DNA from: Emergomyces orientalis
Lineage: Eukaryota > Ascomycota > Eurotiomycetes > Onygenales > Ajellomycetaceae
Assembly: GCA_002110485.1 (NCBI GenBank)
Contig: MOWL01000069.1
Location: 682,001-746,000 of the forward strand
Length of the DNA: 64,000 bases
Direction of reading: 5' to 3'
The notes under the pieces were generated by a model that was not told the DNA's origin, made no database searches, and saw only the letters and a program-made list of their open reading frames with translations. Positions within the stretch are counted from its first letter, which is position 1, and every line of letters starts with the position of its first letter. A program made the translations under genes and the position numbers. Shown here one piece after another: positions 1-13,011 of this stretch.

Positions 1-321
1 TGACTTCCTGCCAGTTGAAATAAAGGCCAGTGCCGTTTCAACTGCTTGAAAACTCCAAATAAATTCGATTTCTGTTCTTCTCCAATACACACGAACACGA
101 GGATGATGCAAATTGATCGGATTCTCAAAGCTGAAATATTCTCCTCTTTACCTGAAAATATCTTGATACCAGTTGAGATTATCTAATATATCGGTTAAGG
201 AGACAGCAACAAGGCAGCTAGCTATGTAGCTCAATATATTGATATCAGATGATGCTAAAGTAAAATACTTGACTCTCCTTATATTTTGAATGAATTAGCT
301 TAAAACCAAAGGAAGCAGCCT

Positions 322-362
322 GATATAGATATAGATGTAGATGTAGATGTAGATGTAGATAT
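322..362. repeat. Hexamer microsatellite (GATGTA/GATATA)
   Basis: Tandem copies of a 6-base unit, GATATA shading into GATGTA, run across this interval in gene-free DNA. It is a simple-sequence repeat with no visible coding role. Confidence 0.8.
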
Positions 363-1470
363 TTCATTGATATGAGAATAGCCCCCCCCCCCCACGGAGA
401 TCCTCACTCTCTCGCCGTGGTTGTAGCTGACGCAGGGTGTGGCTTTAACAAAATGTGGACCTCGGCAAGCCCCGACTAGCCCCCAAAATAGCCTAGCCCC
501 CTGCTAAGCTCGAGCCACCCAAGGCCCCCCCCCCCCCCCCGGGGCTGGTTGACGTCATTCGCCCACTGTGGCTGGATGGGGCTGCTGAGTGCCAAGACTC
601 CTGCACAGTGACGGAATCAGGTCCACTCAAACAAGGTTTTTCCCAACGTCCGGGCAGTGGAGAGAAGTTGCATCACTGGAATGTTGTTAAACGTTTCCTT
701 GGAAGAAATTGATGGCTTGGATAAAATATATAAAAAATGTGTAGAGTCTGGAGATGTGGTTAAATTTTTTACATTGGGCTATGGTATCCATCATCATGCC
801 GTTTACTACTTGAAGAAACCAGCCAACCAACCACCGCCACCAGCAAAACTCCAAAAAAAAACTCCTCTTTGAGAAATGACCTTGGCCGGGAGGGAAATAT
901 TTTGGATGGATAAAAGACTGGGCTGGCTTAACCACCACCCCCCGGGCCGATTACCGATGATGAGATGACCACAAAACAGCCCCCATCCATCCCCCACCAG
1001 CAACCAGAGCTGGCAAATCACAATCACACAGCCCATGACACAAGATGAAGGGGAAGAAGGGAGAATGCGGTGAGGGAAAAGCCAAAATTACAAATAAATA
1101 AAAAAAGGGCCCCTCCCCCCATGCAACCCAACCCCAAACGGAGAATTTAGCAAATAAAAAGGCGCCATTTATTATTGTGTGTTGTGTGGTGGTATTTTCC
1201 CTTTCCATATTGACGTACCCTTTTCCGAAACCCTCCCAATTAGTATTGAATAGTAATCATCATAAATACACCAGAGTGGTGGAATTTTACGGAATGAGGT
1301 ATCCTGTGGGGGCGGGCCAAGGGGACCACTCGAGCAGAGCATCCATTTTTTTTTATTATTCCCTAAAAACGTACAATTTTTTCAGAGGGTGCGTTAACTC
1401 CCGCAACATAGTTGAACTGGGAATGGGGTCGGGCCTGGGCTGGCCAGCTGTTGGTTGGCTGTGATTGTGG

Positions 1471-1510
1471 TGATGGGTGATGGGTGATGGGTGATGGGTG
1501 ATGGGCGATG
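1471..1510. repeat. Heptamer tandem repeat (GGGTGAT)
   Basis: About five consecutive copies of GGGTGAT, the last with a T to C change (GGGCGAT). It is a minisatellite-like stretch in gene-free DNA and probably varies in length between strains. Confidence 0.8.
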
Positions 1511-2607
1511 GCAAAAATCCAGCTCTTTGCGTCAAACCCACGCGCATCTTTATCAATCACACCTCCACAACGGACAGATAGTCTTCTGTAACTGCTGATG
1601 TGGAAAACATTGACGAGAACACGCAGACACCTACGAAAAGAAAGAAAAAAACATCATGTTTAAATAAAAAAATAAAAATTATGGGGACTTGAGATTTCAA
1701 GGGATGGGGTTTGGTGGGGTTATTTATTTATTCCCGTTTTTATCGAATTGCTACTCTGAAAAGAAGATGATGATGAAGGTGAATGAATGAATGACTTAGG
1801 AACAGAGATGCGCATGACAAGGATGATGGGAAAAAGGGAAATTAAAGCAAAGAGGAGCGAGAGATCGAGAAAAAATATTTCAATGGAGTGAAATGGATCA
1901 AAGGCCCAACCCAATTAATCAATCAATCATCAACACAAAAAAAAAAAAAAAGAAAAGGAACAATTTCCAACTCTCCCCCCTTTTTTCTCCCCGTGCAATT
2001 GTCCCCAGATGCTATTCTCGAATGAGCTCATCGATTATCAGCATCATCATTATCTCAAACTACATTAGTTCTCATGCAGGAATCGACGGTCGAAATATGG
2101 CCGCATGTCGAGGAAAGATAAAAATGGGGCACGTTTTGCATGTTATTTTGTAACAGCAATAATCAATCCACAAAATATCCACAAGCGCGTTACAGGAAAA
2201 GACAGGCGGTATTTATGCAGTAATGATGTATCAGCCAGATTGGGGAGGGGATAGATGACGCCATGGAGAAATACATGAGAAATGAGAGCAGAAACGATAT
2301 AATCGATCTCGATCACAAATGATGAAATTCCCATTACTACTTCCTCCCGAATCTCCTCCCCCAAACCTCCCCGCTCTCCCCCGCTTTCTGATTATCCCCT
2401 TCGTGTCGGAGGAGGGAGCGACATGATGACCGCGAGGGTCTCTATTTTCAGGGCATACATTCCGCTTCCTCTCCCGCCTTTCCTCTCTACGCCGCCCTCC
2501 CGCCCCCCAAAAGGGAGCTGCTCTCAAAGCCCCGAGGTAGGTAGAAATATGGGTTGCTATGTACGGTACCTACATAGCCCTGTATGTGCACATCATCATC
2601 GTATGCC

Positions 2608-2643
2608 ATGTATATGTATGTATGTATGCATGCATGCATGCAT
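2608..2643. repeat. TATG/CATG tetranucleotide repeat
   Basis: TATG units turn into CATG units, giving a partly self-complementary tetranucleotide repeat that could form cruciforms. Similar short runs occur near 3364-3378 and 37285-37305. Confidence 0.75.
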
Positions 2644-5600
2644 AAGCTAGCAGGATGTTTTCCTTAATCGCAGTTTGGGAAGTGATGGATTTTTTGGGGG
2701 AAAAAAATAATAAATAAGAATAATAATTTGAGCTAACAATGGCGGTGCGGTACGGGTCCTTTGCTACACATACAAAAAAGTAACATTGGGGGGGGGGAAG
2801 GGTTTTTTTTCCGATCTACCTACATACATACATATATTGATTAATTTATGTATTGTATAGTACATATATGTATGTAGCTGCTCCGTGGGACGAACGATGC
2901 AAAAAGCCGTTGGTTTTCGGAAAGAAAAGAAAAGAAAGAAAAACTGAAACACGGAGAGGTGGAGGGGAGCTGTGCATAGCGTCGATATATTTTATTTGAC
3001 TGGGGCGATTTAAAAATAAAAAATAAAAATAAAAATAAAAAAAGACCCGAGAGGAGTAAAACAATGTAACGCCATTCCTCACTCTCAACACAGATTTACC
3101 ATTCTTCCAAGTCTTCCCCCCGAATTCAAACCATTTTGGCAAAGGTCCAGTTCGGATTTTATATTTTTAGCCAACTAGCTGGAGAAGTTGAAACGGGTGA
3201 GAGAGAGAGAGGAGAGAATGATAAAACAGTGAGCTACCAATAAGCAATAGTAGAGTTTTGGTTTTCAAGGCAAAGGAAAAAAAATAAAAATTGGAAAATG
3301 AAAATTAAAAAGCAAATAATGATAACGATGTTCGGGGATTTAGCGGGGTTCCCTTTTTGCAGACATGCATGCATGCATGGGTCAAGGACTAACAAAAAAT
3401 GATGTGATAGTCCTCATTTTTATTGACGCTTTGCCCCCATTTCATTCTACTATCCGTCCAGACTCTCTGGTCCATTTCAGTAGTCGTCTGGAGGGGGGTG
3501 AAAGATAATACAGGAAGTTTTCTGATATCATGCGGAGTTCAACTCCTGTCTATCTTTACATAGGTGGGTGCTGTTGATTGGGTGAATTTTCTCCGCTTCT
3601 CCTCCCCTCCTCCCCCTCCCCTCTCCCCATCAGATATCAAAATATTCAGACTTTTTTTTATATATATTTTTGGTTGGGCTGGCGGGGGATGGCGTTTCGA
3701 TTTCTAGCCATCGGAAAATAACGCCAATTATCACGAAATACCCTGGCAATCGGGGATGGGAAGGGAGTAGCCCTTTCCGATGTGCCTTCGTTCCAGGGGC
3801 TGGGTTACGAGACTGCTTTCCGCTGGAGCTTACTTGCGCCCATCCAGGGCTAGCAATTTTGCAAAAGCGTAAGCGTCGTTTAGCGGAATTTTTATACTAC
3901 TCAGTGTAAGCGCTCGGACATGGCCTGTTTTGTTTTAGCTAATGTTGCAGAGCTATGAGTCTGCTGCATGTTTGTTGCATGTGTAGTTAAGGGTTGCGTG
4001 TGCTTAGTGTGTATGTGACGCATTTGCTCTTTTCCTGTACTCTTGTCTATAATATTTTGATGGGATATGTGGACGCTTTTTCTTCATATTTGTTCTTTTC
4101 TCCTTTCCCATTGTCTTCTTCATTTTCTTGAAAAAAAAAAAAAGTCATTTCAGAGAGTTAAAAGGCAAGGTCGAAGAAACTCGACTTGCCCTTCTCGGCG
4201 AATACCGATTATTATTATTATTAATCTTCTTCTTCTTCTTCTTCACATCCAGCCACTTGTTTTACCAATTTTGGCTAGCTTTTATGTTTCTATTTCGCTC
4301 TGTGCGTGTGTGTGCGTGTGTGTGTGTTTGTTGGCATTAGCAGTCAGTCCATGGAAGTAATTGATTCCCATGCTTCTCTCAACATCCCAAGTTCTCACTC
4401 CCCACTACATCGCATCTGGCGAGAACGTGGATGTAAGCGGCGATGAGCTGGTGATCGGCACCTTGCATGCATGCTCTGTTACGTCAGTGGTGGATGTCAT
4501 GTTCGAAAACAGTTGATGCAATGAATGGGCATTGGTGCTGGTACTTGTCTTGCGTGGGGGGGATAAACCCATTAGTTTGAGAGGTGGATTGGCTAACGTC
4601 CTGCCTCTTTTCTTTCTTTTCGGTCTTGCTTTTCTTTTCTGCCCAACTCTCAACCTGCTGTGCGGTTCCTATTGGTGGGGTAAGGGAGAAAGTGTGAAAA
4701 AGATAAAGTGGTGTGAAGAGGAGGGGTGAAAGAAATATATTTCAGATATTAAAATATATTCATATACATAAAAAGAAAGGAAAATATCGATTCAAATTAA
4801 TAATAATAAATACTTAGGTAGGAAATAGAGTTGTGAATGCACACGCTGGTCGTGATATGCGGCCTTTTGACTTCGAGGACATTTTAATCGTGGCCCCTCC
4901 CGATGATTATGAAAGGAACAGAAGCACCCCACCCCACCTTATATTATCATCAACTTACCTAACTCACTTCTGCCCTCAAAGTAAGCTGGTTTTGGATATT
5001 CGGGGGCCTCTCGGCTCTTGGGGAAGCCCTGGATATCCCTGTATACTTTAGCTAAAGGCCTTCAGCGTTTCGGCCAAGAAATAGGGGCCGTTATGGTGAA
5101 AGCCTTGCTGTGTCTTCCAGAAGGTCTGGGCCTCATGGTTCGTTCCTCACGAAATGTGCTAGGCTACCTAGGCTATGTAACTGATATTGAAATAATATTA
5201 AAACCAACACCTCCATGGTAATTCGTAAGGGGCAGAAGAGAGCAAACCTACCTTGACAACTGCACGGGAATAATCTAAAGGTTACTCATTACTCCGTCAG
5301 AAGATTTTCCTTCAAAATCAAAATCAAAACACAAAAAAGGAATGAAAAGAACCGAACCAGACATTGAAAGAAATACATTATAGAAGCCCAGCATGATGAT
5401 GGTGGTCTCGCCCCCCCCTCCAGCGATCACTCACTCACTGTTGTGTGGGTTTGAAGTGGTTTTGTTTTTTCCCCACCGTCTTTTTTCCACCCACCCACTC
5501 ACTGGTTGTCGTTCGTTCCTACAGTTATTTCCTTTTCTTTTTCCTTCTTCACCCTCCTGCTCCTTTTCCAGTCAATGTGTGTTGTTCTTGCCCTTCGATT

Positions 5601-5988
5601 TTCTCTCTTCTTGCGAATTCCAATGTCGTGTCTCTCCTCCTGAAACCGACAACTCAGTTCCAATTCTCCGGGTAGTAATACCAAGAAAATATCCAAGCGA
5701 AAGAACGGACAGCATTAACGACCGCAACAGGGAGAGAGAGAGCTTGGGAATTTGGAGGTACGCCCTAACTTACATTGCATTTGTGTACCTTAGACCGCTG
5801 CAATATGCGCCACACACCCCTCACTTTTGCAGGCTGCCAGTAACCTAACACGATTCCCAAAAAATCCCCGTCAACTCTCTTGCTCTTTGCCCTCTCTCCT
5901 TCTCTTCCATTTTCTTACATTTCTTCCGCTGATGAAGTAACAAAAGGGTTAAAAGGTAGGGCTCATACACTTTGCTCCTCTCTTCTCT

Positions 5989-5989
<1 letters not shown>

Positions 5990-6019
<30 letters not shown>
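5990..6019. repeat. Poly-C tract of 30 bases
   Basis: Thirty consecutive cytosines followed by GGG, inside a long pyrimidine-rich region. It is the longest C run in the window. Its exact length is vulnerable to sequencing and assembly error. Confidence 0.85.
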
Positions 6020-6021
<2 letters not shown>

Positions 6022-7552
6022 GTCTCTTCCCACCCCTCTCCTATATTATTTTATTATCTATTTGCTTATTTTATCTATTTCTTTTTTCTTTCCCTCTCTT
6101 CCTCCAGCCTCCCTCTCTGTACTCCCGCACTTCCCTGCATTTGATTTTCTTGTATGGGCCTCCCCGCTGGATCTGAACCTACCTGCATTTTTCCGCGCCA
6201 GACAAGACTTCGCAGGGGGCCTGCCTGAGCTTCCCTCGCTCTGCTTAGCTCGAAGCCCGTTTTGTCCCGCATATCCCCCGCCCGTCGTTAAATCCCCATT
6301 CCTCCCCTGTCCTTACCACACCTTCCTATATATATATATATATCAAATCATCAGCAGCTTCAGGGTTCGTCATTAAACGCCCACCGCTCTTCTCACCCAA
6401 CGCAATACAAAAACTACCTTGGCCTCAACCTCACGAGCCATCCGTTATTCGTCGTTGATTAGATTTATTCGCCGAAAAAAAAGCAAAATCTACCTTTTTG
6501 GTTTTATCTTTATAATTGTGAAAATTGGCTTACGGAATATATATATATATATATATATATACATATCTAGTGTGACCATTTTTTCCTGGAATCAATTTGA
6601 TTTGCTGTTCAGCTTGGCACTGCTCCGGCTTTGAAACTGTTCAAGAAGCCTGGAAACAGTTGCGGCAGGTAAAGGTTAGTTCCCCTTTTTCTTTTTCTTA
6701 AATATCCCCATTTCATGCTTCAATTCCTCTTTCTTTTTCCTTTTTCCCTTTTAGAGGGCACCGGTTAGTTGTTGTATGCGCCGTATTCAACAGCTATAAC
6801 ACCACTGGCTGGGTTAAGCGAATGCACCACTCCAACTCCCAAGAAGCCTCCTGTCGAAGCTCCAAAGGTGAAACAGGATATCCCAGATGCTTTTTCAAAA
6901 GGAGGAACCAGGCTTATGAGAAGAGGTTGGAAAGTTTGAGACAGGCGGATAGCTGTTTGATGGGGCACTCTTTGGCGATCGGATCCTTCCCAGAGTTGGC
7001 GGGGGGGATTCTAGACTTTGCCTTCCTCTCGCCCCTCTTGGACTCGGTTTTGCCACGAAAATTCAATCACATACATTAATATTATTTCATCACATCAACT
7101 TTTCCTTTAACCTAACCTAACTAACTATTCGATTGCTGACACCTTACGACAAAGAAGAAAAAAGAAAACAACAACCATATACTTCAACTCGACTTCTATT
7201 TCCACGTCGACTTCGACATTTCTGCGTGACATTCCTTCCACCCACCCATTATTTTTGACGGAGCTAGGATTCGACGTCTTTCGCATCTCGCTGCTCTTCA
7301 TTTTCGTTTTCGCTCGAGCAAGGTCGATTTAACGGCGAAACAAACTGTTCTGCCTGCGCCTTCGACGGTCGCAATCTAATTTGCTCCCGGTTGCCCCTTT
7401 GTGAGGGCTTCTTCGTCGGTGGACTCTCAAAGTTCACCGTTCTAGAACCCATTTTTGTATATCAGGCGAAGTCCTTGATAGACGAATAAATGCCATATCT
7501 GGCCTACCAAACCCACTCGTTTGCTCGACTCAACCCCCCGTCCTCCTCAAAC

Positions 7553-8447
7553 ATGGCGCCTTCAGCAACAACACATGTGGTATGTCAAATCGATTCGGAG
7601 CCTCACTACTTTTCTTTCCTTTCCTTTCCTTTCATTTCCTTTTGTTTCCTTTTGTTTCTTTTTTCGATTGGAAACACATGTACCTCTAACAAGCGCCCTA
7701 TACATACAGCCGCAGCAGCAACAACAGCAACCCACCAACGACAAACTCCCCGATCTTGCCTCCCTGGGTGACCATGTTGAAGAGACAACCTTCGAACAAA
7801 TCCTCGAGATGGACGATGAAGATCCTTCGCGCGAGTTTAGTAAAGGCTTAGTATACGGGTTTTTTGATCAGGCAGAAACCACATTTGTGAAGATGGAGAG
7901 TGCGATGTGAGTTTGATTGAAAAGTTCCCATATTCCCGCCTGCGCCCCCTCCCAGCCCACCAATCTGCATAATTTCTATATGACGTCATGCCCACACACA
8001 TCCCCAACCAACCCCCTTAAAAAGTGTTCACGCATACATTATTATTATCCCCGTTTCCATCAACCATTTTTCGGATATATTCCCGATGTGATAATATTAC
8101 AACTGTTTAATCCAATATTTTCTTTCGGAAGGTTTTATGGAAAACAATGTTCTAACTTTTTTTCTCCCTTCGATCTGTGCCATGACAGTGAGACACAAGA
8201 TCTCAATGAAATCACTCAACTAGGACACTTCCTCAAAGGCTCATCGGCTACGCTAGGACTTACGAAAGTGAAAGAAGCATGCGAAAAAATTCAGAATCTT
8301 GGGGCGGGCAAGGACGAATCAGGCACTGTGAACGAGCCCAACGCTGCGATCTCGCTGGCAAATATTAAGAAGACTCTGATGGAGACCAAGGACGACTACA
8401 AGGATGCTGTGGTGCGGTTGAAACGGTTTTATGGCGAGAAGGTTTAA
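7553..8447 (+). CDS. YPD1: Histidine-containing phosphotransfer protein (Ypd1 family)
   Basis: Relays phosphate between hybrid histidine kinases and the response regulators Ssk1 and Skn7 in the fungal osmotic and oxidative stress phosphorelay (family knowledge). Exons read as 7553-7579, 7710-7906 and 8189-8447, all with GT-AG joins, giving 160 aa. The first exon codes for only nine residues. The second opens with a glutamine run and then enters the helical HPt fold. The third carries the phospho-accepting histidine in the motif HFLKGSSATLGL, His88 in this model, with the usual Lys and Ser neighbours. Length fits family members. The start is the first ATG that splices into the conserved frame, and the short glutamine-rich N-terminus is the least certain part. 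Confidence 0.92.
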
Positions 8448-8923
8448 ATGATATATAATAATAATGATGAACGACGACGATGACGGGGAAGGGATGCCAG
8501 GGTGGCGGTGGCGACGGGACGAACGGGGGGCATGGTGGAAAGACTTAAGCAGGGTAGTTGAGAGGGGAAGATAAGCGGGGTCTGATCTAGGAAGCTGGAT
8601 GTTTAATTTTGAAGGGAAAAAGAGACGGTTGGGGTTTGGAGGGAAATATATTCACATAATAGACTGATTGTCTTGTTTGTGATATCTTCATTGTTTTCTT
8701 TCTATGTCATATTTCGTTTGTTAATTCCCCTTATATTATTCCTCCTCCACTAATTTTCTTTTGTCTCTGGCGCGCTTTGATATGTCCAGTACCAGTTTTC
8801 TTTTCTTTTTACCGGTATTCGTTTTCATTCCTTCTCCCTTCGTTCACCTATATTTTCTCACTCATCTCTTCGATTGCTTCTTGATACCATGTGTCCACCT
8901 CCTTCCCCCCCGGCGTACGTAAC

Positions 8924-8924
<1 letters not shown>

Positions 8925-8954
<30 letters not shown>
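8925..8954. repeat. Poly-A tract of 30 bases
   Basis: Thirty consecutive adenines in intergenic DNA about 480 bases after the YPD1 stop. No flanking target-site duplication or coding remnant was noticed that would mark a retroposed copy, so I call it a simple homopolymer. Confidence 0.85.
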
Positions 8955-8956
<2 letters not shown>

Positions 8957-9511
8957 CAGCCAAGAACCTCACACTCCCCGATCTCCACTACTCTATCATC
9001 CAGTGCGTTCTCTCATGTCTGCGCTTCTCTTGTTTCCATTCTCTACTCTCCTATGCGGTATCCATGGGAATGCCATGCCAATAGGCCCTCGCCATACTTC
9101 CGATGGCAATTTCTTTTCACCTAACCTACCCCATTCGATCCCATTCGATCCCATTTTCTCCTCCTACGGCCACCCCTTCCTCCCCCAGAAAAAGGAAAAG
9201 AAAGAAAAGAAAAGAGAAATACTATTATATTTCATTTTCCATCCTTTCTTTGATTATATTTTGTTTCAAAAGTTTATTTTTCTCAACTGTTTGAGGTTCC
9301 CACCCCTTTCCCCCCCCTCCCCCCTTCTCCTCAGACCCGACCCAAACCCCTCATGAACCTTTATCTAAATAAGGGAAACAAAGATTCTTACATGTTGAGT
9401 CCTTGAATTGACCTGAACACGCCAGTTTCCCATTTTCTTCTCTTTTCTTTTTCGTTTTCTTTTTCACTGTTCAGATTTCTGTTGTATTGTTGAAACATGA
9501 TATCATGTATC

Positions 9512-9515
9512 TGTT

Positions 9516-9546
<31 letters not shown>
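9512..9546. repeat. TTTC tetranucleotide repeat
   Basis: About eight tandem TTTC units within a longer pyrimidine-rich stretch. It is a simple-sequence repeat in intergenic DNA. Confidence 0.8.
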
Positions 9547-9549
<3 letters not shown>

Positions 9550-10750
9550 TTTCTTTTCTTTTTTGATAAGTGATATACATGAAAAAAAGCAGTGTTGTTT
9601 TTTTAAATCCTAACTTTTATGTCATCTTTCCTTTTTTTCTTTTCTCCTACTCTGTTTGCGTTGTAGCTGAGCAGAGCAAAGAGGTCATTTTTATATATAT
9701 ATATATATATCTGACGCATTTATTTTTACTAGAATCTTGTGGTAAGGGGAATAGTTGAGAGAAAGAATGAGAGAGTGGGAGGGAGAGCGCAAAAGGGGCG
9801 GGTGGCAGGGGGGGAGAAGAGTCAAGTATACCTACTAGGTAACAACATCACTGACACCATCACTACATAAGGCAAAAAAAAAAAAAAGGAAAAAAAAAAG
9901 GCATTACTCCTGCCTGTGGAGCTGGAGCACAGTGTTGGTCAATTGATTGATGATTTGATTTATTCTTGATTATTTTCCTCTTTGGATTTACTTTTTAACA
10001 ATGCTTTTCTGGAGTTTTATACCATGCCCGCGAAACTAACTTATTGCTGATTTTGTTGTTTGATTTGTTGATGACAACTCCTTACTTTTCCTTTCTTTTC
10101 CTTTGGAGGAGAAGATGGAAATGGCTTTTGACTCTTTGACTCAAGGGATGAAATGTGAATATGAATATAAAAATGACTGAGAATAGAAGAATGATTTCAA
10201 TTTTTTATAGAGGCGTAACTCCCGAGTTCCACGCTCTAACCCGATGCAGCCTAGCCGGAGTAACGCGAATCCATGGGGACCTGATGTTTTCTCCCTTTTT
10301 CCCTTTCTGGCCACGCATCTGCCTGTCTCCAACGCGGCTTCCCCCAAAATTTTATTTTTTTTTGCCTTTCCCAGTTTTCCTTCGTTCCTTCCTTGACCTC
10401 ATCCCAATATCTTCTTCTTCTCCTTCTTCTTCTTCTTTTTGACCTTATATAGATATATAAAGGTCTATTATTTATCTTCAGACATTTTTTTTTGTCTCCA
10501 CTATCGCTCATTCTTAAAGCCCCCTCTTCTCGTCCAAATACAAATTCTTAATATACCAATAGTTGTCCTCTAAAAAAATAAAAAAAAGGACATTTTCACT
10601 TCAAAGCTTACCCCTTTCCAACCCCAAAACAATAGACAACAAACAAACAACAAGAGACAAGAAGATCAGAAAGAGAGAAGAAGAGAGGAAAGGAGAAAAA
10701 GCTACATTTCTCTTATTATAATTATTCATCTCCTAATCCCCCCCTTCACA

Positions 10751-11728
10751 ATGCGTCTCTCATCAACACTCCTCCTCCTCCCAGCTCTGGCTGCGGCGCA
10801 AGATCAGATCCCGCTCAGGCAACAGATGCAAGGCTGGTTCAATAAAGCTAAATCTCTCCTCCCTACTGCCACCCCCGTCGTAACTCCCGCTACCAATTCC
10901 GCTGCCACCGCTGCTACCGGTGCTGCTCGCGCTGGTTCTAAAGGCGCTGCCACCAATATCGTCAATAAGGAAGTTACCCCCATCAAGCTCGACAACTGGG
11001 AGTCGTTATTGGCTCCGAAAGGCGACGGTCCAGCTCAGGAGTGGCTGATTTTCGTTACCGGTGGGAATAAGACGTGTTTCGGACAGTGCAAAAAGGCAGA
11101 TAAAGCTTGGGAGGTATGGTGACATTTACATTTACATATATATATATATATAATATACCGATCGGTTATGTTAAAAACTAACAAAAAAATTCACCCAAAA
11201 CAGGACTCCATCCCCCTCTTCTCCTCCGACGAAACCTCCCCTTCCCTCGCAAAACTCAACTGCGAAAGGAATGGCCTCCTCTGCTCCATCTTATCCGCGG
11301 GAGCCCCCGCCATCTGGCACTGGCAGGTCCCGGCCCGCGAACCGGGACAGGCAAAACCAAAGACCGCCGTCCACATCATCGGCGTGAACACCACGACCGT
11401 TGACGCGGAGACAATCTACAAGATCCACTCCGAGAAGACCTGGGAGAACAAGCCTGAATATGATAGCACCTTCCACCCTGTCGATGGCACGCTTGCACAG
11501 TACGGCCTTAATGTGCCGTTGGGTTATGTGCTTTATGGCGTGGGTATGGTTCCTAGCTGGCTTATGATGGTGGGGATTAGCTTTATTAGCAGAACTGTGA
11601 TGTAAGTTTCTTTTTTCGAGTTTCTTTTTGTTTTGCAGGTGCTGATGGTATGTTCGAATAGGAGCCGGAGAATGGGTCCTCCACGACCGAATGTTGCTCC
11701 CCCCGCCGCAGGTAGTGCTGCGCAGTAA
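10751..11728 (+). CDS. Secretory-pathway thioredoxin-like membrane protein
   Basis: Exons 10751-11113, 11204-11601 and 11662-11728 give 275 aa. The protein opens with a signal peptide (MRLSSTLLLLPALAAA). An Ala/Thr-rich spacer follows, then a thioredoxin-like segment. In this segment a hydrophobic strand (EWLIFVTGG) runs into a CFGQC cysteine pair, and CERNGLLC with a later proline-containing strand (APAIWHW) follows, as in PDI-like folds. Near the C-terminus one hydrophobic segment (about residues 225-250) looks like a membrane anchor, leaving a short Pro/Ala-rich tail. The cysteines are spaced CxxxC rather than CxxC, so a redox role is inference. I do not recognise a named orthologue. Most likely it sits in the endoplasmic reticulum membrane with a lumenal domain. 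The gene structure is well supported and the function is not. Confidence 0.7.
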
Positions 11729-12479
11729 GAACGATATAGATGTGTATGGGTTATACTTTTTGTATGTGTTTTGGTAGCTATTTATTTTATTACTATTTGT
11801 TCTTTGACTATTTATCATTTTATCATTTATTATTATTTATTAGCAGTTTTTTCTTCCTTTGTCTTTTTATGTTTTTCTTCTTGATATCAGGGAAGTTATC
11901 GGAGGAACATATATAAATGAGTGTATATAATGAGAGTTTTTTTGCTTCGTACTGGGCATTGGATGAATGATTCATATGTCGTAGGAATCTAGAACGAGAG
12001 TACGCAACTAAATAGTATTTTCAGGCTTCTACTTTGGTTTAATGCTGCCTGTTCATGGCGGCGCAGGTGTGATGGGCGCCTGTTGGCCGTCTGGGGAGTT
12101 GACAAGTTTAAGAAAGGCCACTATATATACAAAAAAGGAACAGTATATTCAAATTGATTGAATGATGACTGATACTACCTTTTAATTTTTAATACCAATC
12201 ATTGTTAAACATTATTTTCATACATTGATTTTTGGGTGTTCTTTATTTTGTTCACATTTGCCTGAACCACTCTTTGTGCCAACCAGCAAACTCCGAAAAG
12301 TGCTGCATAGCTTCCGAGCTATATAATATTTACAACCACCAGCGTCTCCGCACCCTTACAACAAAAAGAGAAAAGATACACCCAACACTACAACCCCACC
12401 CCGCCTCCCCGCGCACCTCACAAAAGCAAGAGGAACCAAAGAAATTTACCTTCGTATTATTCATTATTTATATAATATC
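11729..12479. other. Intergenic region
   Basis: AT-rich spacer between two genes read in the same direction. The first part is the 3' region of the thioredoxin-like gene, with TATT-rich sequence. The last 200 bases, A/C-rich, are probably the PTH2 leader. Nothing else seen. Confidence 0.6.
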
Positions 12480-12980
12480 ATGACCTCCCCCTTCTCCCCC
12501 ACAGAGCGCCCTCCACCCAGCACCACCGCCCTGATCATTGCAACCGCCATCCTAGCAGGTGTCGCGGGATTCTTTATTGGGCAGGGCGCGTCGTTGGGGA
12601 TTTTTGGACCATCGGCGACGGCGCAAGGGGGAAAGGGTAGGAAGGCTGGTAAGCAGAGGAAGAGCTGGCCGAATAGTTATGATGTGAAGGTTCATGCGGA
12701 GTCGGAGTCGGAGGATGAGGATGAGGTTGAGGAGGAGAGTGAGAGTGAGAGTGAAGGAGAAGGAGAAGGAGAAGGGGGAGGGGGTGAGCTAGCTGCATTC
12801 GAAGGGAATACGGAGGAAGTTAAGCTTGTGCTTGTTGTGAGGACGGATTTGGGGATGGGGAAAGGTTTGTGATTTCTTCTTCCCATTTTTTTTTTCCCCC
12901 TTCCATTTTTTCTCATACAGCGGCCAAACTTGCAGCTTCTGCAACATTAAAATACAATTTATAAGGAATGAAAAAAAAAA

Positions 12981-13011
<31 letters not shown>

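Larger units (their letters stand above)
1..7552. other. Gene-free region upstream of YPD1
   Basis: I find no supportable gene in these 7.5 kb. Open frames are short, overlap on both strands and are made of low-complexity residues. The stretch holds C tracts (382-393, 525-540, 5990-6019), hexamer and heptamer repeats (about 322-362 and 1471-1510), TATG/CATG repeats (2608-2643), TA repeats near 6331 and 6537, and long pyrimidine runs. The last few hundred bases (about 7080-7550) are probably the YPD1 promoter and leader. A spliced noncoding transcript cannot be excluded. Confidence 0.6.
8448..10750. other. Intergenic region with A30 and TTTC repeats
   Basis: No gene seen. It contains a 30-base A run (8925-8954), a (TTTC)n tract (9512-9546), TA repeats near 9692 and a TTC repeat near 10411. 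Open frames here are low-complexity shadows. The last 150 bases, rich in AAC and AGA, look like the 5' leader of the next gene. Confidence 0.6.

Noticed and set aside
6600..7080. Possible small spliced gene with donor CAG|gtaaag near 6674 and a pyrimidine-rich acceptor near 6755
   Set aside because: Splice signals are plausible, but no frame upstream has a convincing start, different acceptors give different short products, and nothing resembles a known protein. A noncoding or leader intron is as likely.
7264..7452. 62-codon minus-strand frame in front of YPD1
   Set aside because: Short, without a domain, and lying antisense in the probable promoter and leader of YPD1.
8925..8954. Poly-A run as the tail of a retroposed element
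   Set aside because: No target-site duplication, reverse-transcriptase remnant or gene copy was seen beside it.
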